In this document: positions 17,692 through 26,239 of the stretch, in pieces
Position numbering within the stretch: the first letter of the stretch is position 1
How the letters are laid out: every line of letters begins with the position of its first letter
DNA from: Virgibacillus halotolerans
GTDB taxonomy: Bacteria; Bacillota; Bacilli; Bacillales; Amphibacillaceae
Reading direction: 5' to 3'
Length of the DNA stretch: 64,000 bases
Assembly (NCBI RefSeq): GCF_016908515.1
Contig: NZ_JAFBEA010000003.1
Location: 186,001-250,000 of the forward strand
Position numbers and translations under genes: made by a program
Notes under the pieces: model-generated
Seen by the model: the letters and a program-made list of their open reading frames with translations, nothing else
The model's database searches: none
What the model was told of the DNA's origin: nothing

Positions 17692-18720
17692 ATGACATTA
17701 AAAATAGCAGTTATCGGATGCGGGAGTATTGCCAAACATCGTCACCTGCTGGAATATGATATAAATGAGCATGTAGAAATCACGGCAGTTTGTGACGTTG
17801 TTCAAGAACGGGCAGAAGAAGCGGCGGCAAAGTATCAAGCAAAAGCGTATACAGATTATAAGGAACTGTTAAAAAAAGAAGATATTGATGCTGTCAGTGT
17901 TTGTCTCCCAAACTATTTACATGCGTCTGTCAGCATTGATGCACTTGATGCTGGTGCACATGTACTTTGTGAAAAACCTATGGCAACCTCTACAGAAGAA
18001 GCAGATCAGATGATTGAAGCGGCAAAGCGGAATGGAAAGAAATTAATGATCGGGCATAATCAGCGTTTTGTTACTTCTCATCAAAAAGCCAGAGAGCTGA
18101 TTGCATCTGGAGCGATTGGGAAGGTCTACAGCTTCCGTACAGCATTCGGGCATGGCGGTCCGGAAGCATGGAGTGCAGATGGAAAGGATAGCTGGTTCTT
18201 TAAAAAAGATGAAGCATTCATTGGCGCAATGGGAGATTTAGGCGTACATAAAGCTGATTTAATCCGTTATCTATTACAGGATGAGTTTGTAGAAGTAGGA
18301 GCATTTGTGGAAACAAGTGCGAAAGAAAATACCGACATCGATGATAATGCAACACTTATTTTAAAGTCGGAAAAAGGCATTATCGGTACTTTGGTAGCAA
18401 GCTGGGCTTATACAGCAAAAGAAGATAATTCCACTATTATTTATGGAGAGAAAGCAACATTGCGTTTGGAAGATGATCCAACGTATTCGTTGGTAACTCA
18501 ATATGCGAATGGGGAAATAGTAAAATACGAACTTGGAGCGATTCAGTCCAATGATGAAGGTGGACAAACAACGACGCATGTAATTGACCACTTTATTGAT
18601 TCCATTCAAAATGACGCTGCTCCATTAATTGACGGTGTAGAAGGAAAGAAATCACTTGCAATTATTTTAGGTGCCTTAGAATCCGTCAAGACAAAAAGAA
18701 TTTATTCGCTGGAGAAGTGA
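17692..18720 (+). CDS. Gfo/Idh/MocA family sugar dehydrogenase (ThuB-like)
   Basis: 342 residues. An N-terminal Rossmann fold with 'GCGSIAKHRHLLEY' binds NAD(P); 'HVLCEKPMATS' holds the catalytic lysine motif EKP, followed by the C-terminal beta-sheet substrate domain with 'GDLGVHKADLIRYL' (Asp/His pair). The family oxidises sugar hydroxyls. Together with ThuA it suggests 3-keto-sugar formation from the imported glycan. A broken paralogue lies just downstream. Confidence 0.92.
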   Translation: MTLKIAVIGCGSIAKHRHLLEYDINEHVEITAVCDVVQERAEEAAAKYQAKAYTDYKELLKKEDIDAVSVCLPNYLHASVSIDALDAGAHVLCEKPMATSTEEADQMIEAAKRNGKKLMIGHNQRFVTSHQKARELIASGAIGKVYSFRTAFGHGGPEAWSADGKDSWFFKKDEAFIGAMGDLGVHKADLIRYLLQDEFVEVGAFVETSAKENTDIDDNATLILKSEKGIIGTLVASWAYTAKEDNSTIIYGEKATLRLEDDPTYSLVTQYANGEIVKYELGAIQSNDEGGQTTTHVIDHFIDSIQNDAAPLIDGVEGKKSLAIILGALESVKTKRIYSLEK

Positions 18721-18742
18721 TTGCTGGTCGAAAGGTTGAAAA

Positions 18743-18980
18743 TGGGACTGATTGGTACAGGGTGTTAGCTTTGCTCGTGCCAAGAAAGTAGCAGAAAAAT
18801 ATGCGATTCCTCATGTGTATGAAATTTATTAGGGAATGTTAAAACATATAGATACTGTAACAATTTGTACACCAAATAAATATCATGAATCGGTAGCGGT
18901 TGGCGCTTGAATCAAGGTGTTCACGTTTTATGTGAGAAACCGATGGCTATGAATGCAGATGAAGGCCGGTAACACCGTGG
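18743..18980 (+). pseudogene. Remnant of a second Gfo/Idh/MocA dehydrogenase
   Basis: Conceptual fragments MGLIGTG, 'FARAKKVAEKYAIPHVYE', 'HIDTVTICTPNKYHESVAV' and 'NQGVHVLCEKPMAMNADE' lie in order but are split by stop codons (TAG near 18765 and 18830, TGA near 18908) and frameshifts. Only the N-terminal half survives, then it runs directly into the isomerase remnant. Confidence 0.88.
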
Positions 18981-19416
18981 CCGACAGAGTGTTTCGATAT
19001 ACTGAAATGGCAATGGGAAGAAAAATTGATCCCGTATTGGAAAAGAGCAGGGACAATTTGCAGAAGATCATGGTGTCAAAGTAGGCTTAGAGCTGCATGC
19101 CGATTTTATTGTTCATACACCACATACCATGCTAAAGATATCGTATATTGATCAGGATAATATTAATATGTACGGCTTAACGAATATGCAGCCTTATGGA
19201 GAAGTGCAGACACGAGCTTGAAGCTTTCGTTCAGTGGGAAATGGGCATAGTATCCAAGAATGGTCCAATATTGTGAATGCACGCAGGACTTATGGCTATG
19301 ACTATGTAATCAGTATCGAGCATGAAGACCCAATTATGTCAATTGAGGAAGGCTTTCATACAGCAGTTAAAAATTTAAAGCAGGTGAATATAATAGAACA
19401 AACAGCTACAATGTGA
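18970..19416 (+). pseudogene. Remnant of a sugar phosphate isomerase/epimerase (xylose-isomerase-like TIM barrel)
   Basis: Fragments 'PWPTECFDILKWQWEE', 'AEDHGVKVGLELHADFIVH' and, in the last open part (19234-19416), 'YVISIEHEDPIMSIEEGFH' match the C-terminal half of these isomerases, which usually accompany Gfo/Idh/MocA dehydrogenases. Several frameshifts and an internal stop (TGA near 19218) disrupt it. The N-terminus is gone, so a deletion has fused it to the dehydrogenase remnant. Confidence 0.86.
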
Positions 19417-19574
19417 TGGGTATAAAATAAATGGAACTGGATGATATACTTTGGTAACAAGAGCATATTTCCAGTTCCATTTTTAAGTATAATCTTGTCA
19501 GTTTGTTTTTCGTTGCTTGCTGTTATAATTTCATCTTTATTTCTATTATTTCATTATCATTTTTCAACCATAGA

Positions 19575-19778
19575 GAAGAAATTATTGCTATATTAGCTGC
19601 AACAAGCCGAGATCATTCACGTACGCCAATGCAATGGTCTAACAAGAAAAACACCGGATTTCCAAATGGAAAACCATAAATTAAAGTAAATCCAAATTAC
19701 ATATCTATTAATGTGGAAGAACAGCAAAATAATGATGATTCATTTTTAAATTTTTCTAAACAGCTGCATGCTTTTTAG
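19575..19778 (+). pseudogene. Remnant of a GH13 oligo-1,6-glucosidase
   Basis: 'SRDHSRTPMQWSNKKNTGF' and 'IKVNPNYISINVEEQQNND' are the unmistakable region after the catalytic residues of MalL-type alpha-glucosidases. The Trp codon of the usual PWIKVNPNY is a TAA stop. Only about 68 codons survive. It suggests a lost alpha-glucoside catabolic gene beside the sugar importer. Confidence 0.88.
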
Positions 19779-19982
19779 GAAAAGACAAATCAAAGTTAAG
19801 ACAAGCAATTTAATAAGTGGAGGGTTAGGCTTTGCAGCATTTCCCAGTTTAATTTCAGCTGGCCTTGAGACAGCATCGTTCCATTCCCTTTTTAAGTTAT
19901 AAAACAGTATACTTTATATGAGGGTACGGTGAGCGTTTTTTCATATATAGATCATGATTTTTGATAAAATAGGTATTGTATT

Positions 19983-20037
19983 CATAAAGTGAAACTTCAT
20001 TAAGTGGGGGGGTTACTGTCCGCCAAATTGCGATAAA
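19983..20037 (+). repeat. Dispersed repeat family A, copy 3 (short form)
   Basis: CATAAAGTGAAACTTCA ... GTGGGGGG ... ACTGTCCGCC ... GCGATAAA. It is the reverse-complement equivalent of the outer ends of copy 2 with the middle missing, and is almost identical in layout to copy 4 at 56535. It ends 34 bases before the next start codon. Confidence 0.75.
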
Positions 20038-20071
20038 AGTTCGCCTATGAAAAATGGAAGGGGACGAGGAC

Positions 20072-21256
20072 ATGGGAGATCAATTATTAAAAATGCTTGA
20101 ATCACGGAAAGATGAAATGATTGAAATTCGCCGTTATTTACATGAAAACCCTGAGCTTTCGTTTAAGGAAGAAAAGACAGCACAGTATATTGCTGACTTT
20201 TACCAAGGTAAAGATGTAGACATTCAAACAAATGTAGGAAATGGTTATGGAATCATTGTGACCATTAAAGGTGGGCAGCCTGGAAAAACAATAGGGCTAC
20301 GTGCTGATTTTGACGCATTGCCAATTCATGAAGAAACAGAAGTACCATTTCAATCGAAAAACGCAGGCGTGATGCATGCCTGTGGACATGATGGGCATAC
20401 AGCATATTTACTGATTTTAGCAGATTGCCTTATTCAATTAAAAGAATCGATCCCGGGTACCATCAAAATCATTCATCAACATGCTGAAGAAACACCACCA
20501 GGTGGAGCAAAAAGTATTGTGGAATCAGGTGTACTTGATGATGTAGATAATATCTTTGGTATCCACTTATTCCCAACTGATCCCGCCGGTGTTGTCGGTT
20601 ATCGCAGTGGGGACACGATGGCAGGTAGAACGTATTTCAAACTGGGTATTCAAGGTGTTGGTGGGCACGGATCATCACCACATAAGGCGAACGATGCCAT
20701 TGTCGCTGGGGCCCATTTTATTACAGCTGTACAGACTGTTATTAGCCGTCGAATCAATCCTTTTGATATGGGTGTGGTTACGATTGGCTCGTTCGATGGA
20801 AAGGGATCATTTAATGTTATTAAAGATCGGATCGAGCTAGAGGGTGACGTAAGATACATGAATGACGAAACCCAGCAAGTGATCGACAAAGAGATTCATC
20901 GTCTCGCGTCAGGCATCGAAGCAGAATTTGGCGTGAAGTGTGAATTAACCTATACTGCAGATTATCCGACATTATATAATGATCCAGATATGACAGCACT
21001 TGTAAAAGATAGCCTGAATGAAATGAATGACCCGGCCATTCAGCAAGTGGTTGAATTCCCGAAATTCTCTGGTTCAGAGGACTTTGCGTACTATGCGGAA
21101 AAAGTACCAAGTACATTTTTCTTTATTGGCTGTAAACCAAAAGGGGTAGAAGAAGCATATTTCAATCATCATCCGAAATTCGATATTGATGAAGAAGCAT
21201 TACTTGTAGCGGCGAAAGCAGTTGGACAAGTTGTGTGTAGTTACTACGATATCTAA
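20072..21256 (+). CDS. M20-family amidohydrolase (AmhX / IAA-amino-acid hydrolase-like)
   Basis: 394 residues. 'YLHENPELSFKEEKTA' at the N-terminus, 'MHACGHDGHTAYLL' (metal ligands), 'HQHAEETPPGGAKSIVE' and 'GVGGHGSSPHKANDAI' (lid domain) define the M20D amidohydrolases that cleave N-acyl amino acids or similar amides in the cytosol. An upstream in-frame ATG (20054) has no ribosome site; the ATG at 20072 has AAGGGG at 8 bases and is preferred. It is a single-gene unit with a strong terminator. Confidence 0.9.
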   Translation: MGDQLLKMLESRKDEMIEIRRYLHENPELSFKEEKTAQYIADFYQGKDVDIQTNVGNGYGIIVTIKGGQPGKTIGLRADFDALPIHEETEVPFQSKNAGVMHACGHDGHTAYLLILADCLIQLKESIPGTIKIIHQHAEETPPGGAKSIVESGVLDDVDNIFGIHLFPTDPAGVVGYRSGDTMAGRTYFKLGIQGVGGHGSSPHKANDAIVAGAHFITAVQTVISRRINPFDMGVVTIGSFDGKGSFNVIKDRIELEGDVRYMNDETQQVIDKEIHRLASGIEAEFGVKCELTYTADYPTLYNDPDMTALVKDSLNEMNDPAIQQVVEFPKFSGSEDFAYYAEKVPSTFFFIGCKPKGVEEAYFNHHPKFDIDEEALLVAAKAVGQVVCSYYDI

Positions 21257-21261
21257 TCGTT

Positions 21262-21303
21262 AAAAAAGTAGTGTCAGCCTTAATGTGGCTGACACTACTT
21301 TTT
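21262..21303. terminator. Bidirectional terminator
   Basis: Perfect 17-bp stem (GTAGTGTCAGCC / GGCTGACACTAC plus A/T runs on both sides) between the convergent amidohydrolase and DsbA-like genes. Confidence 0.93.
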
Positions 21304-22222
21304 AAATTTTTTCAATATAGGATTCATCAAGAATTTCCTTCTGTTCGTAATGATCGGATGACAGCCCTTTTTGAATAAAATCTTTCACTTCCTTTGGCTG
21401 AATATCATAAAGTTCTTCAATTTCACGGGAGAATAGCAGATCCTCTTTTTCGAAAAGCGCTGCAAGGGCAGGTAGTTCATGTGCCTGAAGGTCTTCTTTT
21501 AAGTCAAGGACTTGTTTCAATCCATTTTCATAGTCCTGTAATGAGCGAGCACCAACAATTTTGACGCCCTTATTTTCTTCATTAACCATGATGATAGTTG
21601 GAAATCCTCTTGCCCCGAGCTGACCTGCAAGTGTAAAGTCTTCATTAAGCAGCTCCTGAGCACTAGACTGACTAGCTTCCTCCACAATGTTTGCCCCGTC
21701 AAGTCCTATTTGATTTACAATCGCAGTTAACACGTTTTCGTCACCGATATTTTGATTGAATGCAAATACAGCCTCTCTTGCTTTACGTAAGAAATGGTTT
21801 GCCAATTGTTCATCCTGTTTTTGAATAACTTTAAAAACACGTGAAGGGATAAATGAAGATTCGACTGGATTATCATACCATAATGAACCATCAATCGGCA
21901 TACGCGAATGTACGCCTACTTCTCTCCAATGCTCAGCGACATCAGATGGACCGGAAATGCCATTTTTAACGTCGGCAAAGCCATCCCAATTCTCCAATAA
22001 TCCACCCAACACAGTATGGGCGGTGAAATAGTGTCCGTATTGTTTTTGGAAACGGCGAAAGACGGGTTCAAGTGCCCAACAGTGAGAACAGATCGGATCG
22101 GTTACATAATAAAGATCGATTGTTTTCTTCGGCTTACTTAGGTCAATGGTTTCCATTGTGCTTTCCCCAGCTTCTCCGCATATTCCTGTCTCCATGTCAC
22201 AAATCATTTTATTGTTGTTCAT
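21302..22222 (-). CDS. DsbA-family / SpxH (YjbH)-like thioredoxin-fold protein
   Basis: 306 residues, cytosolic. 'YYVTDPICSHCWALEPVFRRF' carries a CSHC redox motif at the start of a DsbA/FrnE-type thioredoxin fold with an inserted helical domain, and 'GARGFPTII' is the cis-proline loop. Length and the 'DPxCxxCWxLEP' motif resemble SpxH/YjbH, the ClpXP adaptor for Spx, so it could be an adaptor or an oxidoreductase. It is translationally coupled to the HxlR gene (TAATG overlap), implying joint redox control. Confidence 0.8.
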   Translation of the reverse strand: MNNNKMICDMETGICGEAGESTMETIDLSKPKKTIDLYYVTDPICSHCWALEPVFRRFQKQYGHYFTAHTVLGGLLENWDGFADVKNGISGPSDVAEHWREVGVHSRMPIDGSLWYDNPVESSFIPSRVFKVIQKQDEQLANHFLRKAREAVFAFNQNIGDENVLTAIVNQIGLDGANIVEEASQSSAQELLNEDFTLAGQLGARGFPTIIMVNEENKGVKIVGARSLQDYENGLKQVLDLKEDLQAHELPALAALFEKEDLLFSREIEELYDIQPKEVKDFIQKGLSSDHYEQKEILDESYIEKI

Positions 22223-22572
22223 TATCCATGCTCCTCTTCATTTAGTTTATTTTCTATTTCTATATTGATATAATGCTGTGCCCACTCTTGAATAGGGTGT
22301 AATGCATCGGCAAGCGCCCGCCCTTTTTCAGTTAATACATAGGTAATCATTACGGGAGTTCCGCTAACTACCTTTTTCTCAACTAATTCATAATCAGCGA
22401 GTTCCGAGAGCTTGAGCGAAAGTGCTCTTGATGTGATTTTAGAAAAATCGTGTTTTATTTCGGAAAAGTGAGCGGTGCAATCTTTACAATGTGATAAGTA
22501 ATGGATAATTTGACCATTCCACTTTTTAGCTAAGATATTAAATGACGCTTCAATATAGGGGCAAATATTCAT
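22222..22572 (-). CDS. HxlR-family regulator (YodB-like redox sensor candidate)
   Basis: 116 residues from the ATG at 22572, which lies after GGAGGAG; an upstream ATG overlaps the ribosome site itself. The winged-helix HxlR fold is seen in 'ILAKKWNGQIIHYLSH', 'KITSRALSLKLSELADYELV' and 'YVLTEKGRALADAL'. An N-terminal cysteine (MNICPYIEASF) sits where YodB/CatR sense quinones and electrophiles. Probably represses itself and the downstream thioredoxin-fold gene. Confidence 0.88.
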   Translation of the reverse strand: MNICPYIEASFNILAKKWNGQIIHYLSHCKDCTAHFSEIKHDFSKITSRALSLKLSELADYELVEKKVVSGTPVMITYVLTEKGRALADALHPIQEWAQHYINIEIENKLNEEEHG

Positions 22573-22598
22573 ATGAAACTCCTCCATCTAATTGTTAG

Positions 22599-22630
22599 TA
22601 TATCAGGTATATAAAATATATCAAGTATAT
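22599..22630. promoter_or_regulatory. Tandem operator candidate upstream of the HxlR gene
   Basis: Two near-identical 14-mers, TATATCAGGTATAT and TATATCAAGTATAT, start 18 bp apart 27-58 bp before the hxlR start codon. Each is a near-palindrome. Position and spacing fit an autoregulatory site. Confidence 0.5.
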
Positions 22631-22684
22631 TAATTATACTTTATTTAAAAAAATGAATCGAACAACAAAATCAGTTATTCGATC

Positions 22685-23128
22685 TTAAAGCTGTTCAATT
22701 GTTTGGATGAAAAGTGTGTGGAAATTTTCCTTGTCCTCTGCTGTTAATGCTTTTGGACCTTTGGTTTTTTTACCTGCTTTCCTTGCCATGGCACTGACAT
22801 AGCGGGTTTGCAACAATTGATCGATATTTTCATTCGTATAGGTAAACCCTTTGTGATGGAGAACGATACATCCTTTTGCTAACCCAAGCGACGCCAAGCC
22901 ATAGTCCTGTGTAACGATGATGTCACCTTTTTTAGCCAGCTTCATAATCCGGTAGTCCGCCGCCTCAGCGCCCGTATCTACATAAACGGTTTCCACACCT
23001 GGTTCCTCATTATCATTGGAAAAATGGGAAAAACTTTTTACAAGTATGACCGATATTCCAGCATCTTGTGCGATAGAAATAATGGATTCCTTTACTGGGC
23101 ATGCATCCGCATCAACATAAATTTTCAT
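22685..23128 (-). CDS. UPF0178 / YqxD-YaiI family protein (DUF188)
   Basis: 147 residues. The N-terminal '[16 protein letters not shown]' and '[18 protein letters not shown]' are diagnostic. The fold is PIN-like, suggesting nuclease ancestry, but the function is unknown. AGGAGGTTTAATATC precedes the ATG. In Bacillus the gene often neighbours dnaG/rpoD; here it stands alone. Confidence 0.93.
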   Translation of the reverse strand: MKIYVDADACPVKESIISIAQDAGISVILVKSFSHFSNDNEEPGVETVYVDTGAEAADYRIMKLAKKGDIIVTQDYGLASLGLAKGCIVLHHKGFTYTNENIDQLLQTRYVSAMARKAGKKTKGPKALTAEDKENFHTLFIQTIEQL

Positions 23129-23220
23129 GATATTAAACCTCCTGTAATTACGAAAGAAGGGACCTTCTTATATATTATTGATTATAGCATGATTATATAC
23201 CATTCACTAAAGCCTACCTA

Positions 23221-23286
23221 TTTGGGGTCAGTCCCCCATCTCGATGCAGTGCTAAAGCAATAGTGTGATGGGGGACTGATCCCAAA
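23221..23286. repeat. Dispersed hairpin family B, copy 1
   Basis: A 20-bp inverted repeat (TTTGGGGTCAGTCCCCCATC and its complement with one G-T) around a 26-base loop containing GCTAAAGCA. It resembles copies at 26106 and 43323 in stem ends and loop. REP-like; function unknown. Confidence 0.8.
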
Positions 23287-23370
23287 TTACTGTTGACTTT
23301 TCAACATACATTTTATATACTACATTACGTGACTAATGCACTGAATTAGTTGAAGGAGGTTGCAAGCTTG

Positions 23371-23754
23371 ATGCTTCATACAGATAGGACTAAACCTATT
23401 TATATACAGATCGCGGAATGGATTGAAACAGAGGTATTGAATGGAAATTTTGCACAGGATGAAAAAGTGTATTCGCAATATAAGCTTGCAGAGATGTTTA
23501 CCATCAATCCGGCAACTGCAGCTAAAGGATTAAACCTATTAGCAGATGAAGGGATTTTATATAATAAACGGGGGCTTGGAAAGTTTGTAACAAAACAAGC
23601 GAAAGCAATTATCACGGATAAGCGAAAAAATCAAACATTAAAAGGTTTAATCGAAGAAATTGTGGTAGAAGCAGGGCAGTTAGATGTTAGTGAAGAAGAA
23701 TTAATTGATATGCTACAAACGATGTATAAAAACCGCAAGGGGGATGCGAAATGA
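23371..23754 (+). CDS. GntR-family regulator (YtrA type)
   Basis: A winged-helix GntR domain (about 5-75, 'KPIYIQIAEWIETEVLNG', 'YKLAEMFTINPATAAKGLNLL', 'KRGLGKFVT') is followed by a short helical tail, as in YtrA regulators that repress an ABC transporter operon. ATG at 23371 is 10 bases after GGAGGT; a TTG directly before it is also possible. It overlaps the ATPase gene by 4 bp (ATGA), so it is first in a four-gene operon. Confidence 0.9.
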   Translation: MLHTDRTKPIYIQIAEWIETEVLNGNFAQDEKVYSQYKLAEMFTINPATAAKGLNLLADEGILYNKRGLGKFVTKQAKAIITDKRKNQTLKGLIEEIVVEAGQLDVSEEELIDMLQTMYKNRKGDAK

Positions 23755-24641
23755 AGGTAGTTGCGTGTGAAAATCTAATCAAAACACAAGGACAATTAAA
23801 AACACTAAATGATGTATCATTTAGCATTGAGGAAAACACGATTACCGGTTTAATTGGAAGAAATGGTGCAGGGAAAACAACATTATTAAAAATCCTTGCT
23901 GGATTTTGGAGGGGAACTTCTGGTGATGTAAAAGTATTCGCAGAAAGTCCGTTTAATAATCTGCTTGTGTCAGCTAATGCAATCTATATTGATGATCAAA
24001 TGGACTTCTCAACTGCATTAACTATCAAAGAGATTCTGGATGAGGCAGGTCGATTTTATGAAAAATGGGATCGCGATCTTGCACAGCGTCTGTTTGATTA
24101 CTTTTCCTTTCATCCAAAACAAATACATCAGAATCTATCAAAGGGAAAAAAGAGTACCTTTAATATGATTATCGGTCTGGCTTCCCGATGTGCATTAACG
24201 ATGTTTGACGAGCCGACGACGGGGATGGATACTGCTGTTCGAAAGGACTTTTATCGGGCGTTATTGAAGGATTATATTGCACATCCACGCACCATCATTA
24301 TATCCAGTCATCATTTGGAGGAAGTAGAGGATTTATTGGAAGATGTATTACTGTTAGAAAGTGGGAAAAAGCATCTGCATTTGCCAATGGATGTGCTAAA
24401 GGAATATGCAGTTGGTCTAACCGGAAGAACGGAGATTATTTTGCAGTGGACATATCACAAAGAAATTATCTATCAGAAAAATATGGATCATGGTACAACC
24501 TATGTTGTGGTGAAAAATGATTATTTTCCGCTGGAGCAGGCAAAGCGCCTTGGGATAAAAATATCTCCAGTTCCTGCAAGTGATTTATGTGTGTACTTAA
24601 CGAACAAAACGAAAGGAGGAATAGATGATGTCTTTAAGTGA
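23751..24641 (+). CDS. ABC transporter ATP-binding protein
   Basis: 296 residues. Walker A GRNGAGKTT, a divergent signature 'LSKGKKSTF' and Walker B 'ALTMFDEPTTGMD', then 'IISSHHLEEVEDLLEDVLLLESGK'. It powers an ABC-2 type exporter formed with the next gene. The GntR-ATPase-permease order is that of the B. subtilis ytr operon (cell-wall-antibiotic responsive); equivalence is inferred. Overlaps the permease gene by 17 bp. Confidence 0.9.
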   Translation: MKVVACENLIKTQGQLKTLNDVSFSIEENTITGLIGRNGAGKTTLLKILAGFWRGTSGDVKVFAESPFNNLLVSANAIYIDDQMDFSTALTIKEILDEAGRFYEKWDRDLAQRLFDYFSFHPKQIHQNLSKGKKSTFNMIIGLASRCALTMFDEPTTGMDTAVRKDFYRALLKDYIAHPRTIIISSHHLEEVEDLLEDVLLLESGKKHLHLPMDVLKEYAVGLTGRTEIILQWTYHKEIIYQKNMDHGTTYVVVKNDYFPLEQAKRLGIKISPVPASDLCVYLTNKTKGGIDDVFK

Positions 24642-25371
24642 AATTAGTTTGGGGAATCTAGTGAAGAAGCAATTTTTCTATAAATTAAACGCTTATACTG
24701 GTGTATTCAGCTCGATGGTTCTCATACAGGTCATCGCAATTTTCTTTTCGTTTGGCGCAGTATCTAGTGGCTCTGGTCGCTTTGGTGTTCAAATAAATGT
24801 TGATTATCATTCTGCAGATACACTTATCATTTTTACGATGTTATGGGCTTTTATTAATGCAGTAACAATTATTACGAAAAAATACCGCGACGATGATTTT
24901 GCGTTCGTAACAAATCGTGTAAGCAATAATGTATCCAATATGCTCTTCCTTGTGGCTGCTAGTTTCATAGGTGGAGTGACTGCAATATTATCTACTTTTC
25001 TTATACGGGTCATTTCCTATTTTGTTTTAAGAGATCATTCAGTCATAGGTTATGATGTCATGTACAGTGTACAGGAGATATTTTCCGGTTTACTCGTTGT
25101 TTTCTTGTATTTACTGCTTTTCTGTGCACTTGGATATCTTGCGGGAACGATCAGTCAGCTACATAAAAGCTTCGTTGTGCTATTGCCGGTTGTTGTGATG
25201 GGCTGTTTGATTATGATTGTAATATACGGATCAGAAGTGTTGTTGCATGTAATTGAATTTTATTCTAAAGAAACAAATACGCTATTGTTTGTGGGCAAGA
25301 CAGTTATCACCTCCTTCCTGTTATTTGCAGGGGCAATCATTCTATCTAATCGATTGGAGGTTAGAAAATGA
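24625..25371 (+). CDS. ABC-2 type permease of the GntR-controlled operon
   Basis: 248 residues, six predicted membrane segments, no soluble domain. Translation starts at one of two adjacent ATGs after AAAGGAGG inside the ATPase gene. The layout is that of small ABC-2 permeases partnered with a YtrB-like ATPase. Substrate unknown. Overlaps the next gene by 4 bp. Confidence 0.82.
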   Translation: MMSLSEISLGNLVKKQFFYKLNAYTGVFSSMVLIQVIAIFFSFGAVSSGSGRFGVQINVDYHSADTLIIFTMLWAFINAVTIITKKYRDDDFAFVTNRVSNNVSNMLFLVAASFIGGVTAILSTFLIRVISYFVLRDHSVIGYDVMYSVQEIFSGLLVVFLYLLLFCALGYLAGTISQLHKSFVVLLPVVVMGCLIMIVIYGSEVLLHVIEFYSKETNTLLFVGKTVITSFLLFAGAIILSNRLEVRK

Positions 25372-26099
25372 TGGGAATTAATGTATTTGGGATAATAATC
25401 ATTCAACTCGTTTTTCTTTTGCTTCTTATTGGGGCAGTTGTATTTATAATTAAGAAAGGAATTGGAAAAACGAACAAATCAAAAACAACGTATTGGATTC
25501 TAGGTGGCTATTTATGTTTACTGTTGCTGTCAGTTGGGGTGTATTTTGTGACTCCGGCATTGCATGGACAAGTAAAAACGGAAGAGATAGAAAACACGAG
25601 TATGCCTAATTTTGATAGATTTATTTATGAAGGGGAGCCAGTCGATATTAGCAACGATTATAAAGTAAAGCAATGGGATTTTGATTATAACGACGAGGAA
25701 ATTTATCTTCGCTATAGTGGCGATGATCAAAATAGTCTGCCAGTTCGACTGGATAAAAAAGAAAATGACAGCAAAATAGAGGCGGTATATTATCAAACGC
25801 CGAGTTATTATAACGGTATTAATATCTCATCTTATACGGACCCTGTAAGCGTAAATAAAAATGGCGATGAACTATTTATTGAATTGCCCGAGACGGCTTA
25901 TTTGGAGTTTACTTCCTACAAGAAAGAATTTCCTTTCAAGCAACTAACAGATGAAAGATTTTTGGAAAATGATGATTTGTTGTTTGAAGATGCCGATGAA
26001 ATATTTGGCAACCAATTTTTGTACTTACGCATCCCGAAAAATATTAAAGTAAATGCAGATAGCGGTATTGATATATATGAAGATGGAATAATAGAATAG
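25368..26099 (+). CDS. Membrane protein of unknown function, ABC operon accessory
   Basis: 243 residues with two N-terminal membrane segments (about 8-28 and 42-62) and a 170-residue acidic extracytoplasmic domain without a family I recognise. It is translationally coupled to the ABC permease (ATGA), so it probably acts with the transporter as a sensor or accessory protein. A family-B hairpin follows and may end the operon. Confidence 0.7.
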   Translation: MMGINVFGIIIIQLVFLLLLIGAVVFIIKKGIGKTNKSKTTYWILGGYLCLLLLSVGVYFVTPALHGQVKTEEIENTSMPNFDRFIYEGEPVDISNDYKVKQWDFDYNDEEIYLRYSGDDQNSLPVRLDKKENDSKIEAVYYQTPSYYNGINISSYTDPVSVNKNGDELFIELPETAYLEFTSYKKEFPFKQLTDERFLENDDLLFEDADEIFGNQFLYLRIPKNIKVNADSGIDIYEDGIIE

Positions 26100-26105
26100 T
26101 CTAAT

Positions 26106-26169
26106 TAAGGGCCAGTCCCCCGATAGATTAATGCTGTAGCACTTTAGAGTAATAGAGGATTGGCCCTTA
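26106..26169. repeat. Dispersed hairpin family B, copy 2
   Basis: TAAGGGCCAGTCC and GGATTGGCCCTTA pair over 13 bp with one G-T; the inner loop includes ATGCTGTAGCACTTTAGAG, echoing the loops of copies 1 and 3. It sits just after the stop of the GntR operon and could act as its terminator. Confidence 0.75.
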
Positions 26170-26239
26170 GGATTGAAAATAAAAAAAGAATTCTGTTTAG
26201 ATCGATTAGGGAGTTTACAAGTTGGAGGAGGGATTTAAT

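Noticed and set aside
19234-19416. 60-residue frame as an intact gene
   Set aside because: It is the C-terminal piece of the broken isomerase, with upstream frames carrying the rest.
19779-19905. Short hydrophobic frame ('SGGLGFAAFPSLISAG') after the GH13 remnant
   Set aside because: Too short and without a start to assign to any family; possibly another remnant, but unsupported.
22573-22587. Upstream ATG of the HxlR gene
   Set aside because: That ATG overlaps the GGAGGAG ribosome site which serves the ATG at 22572.
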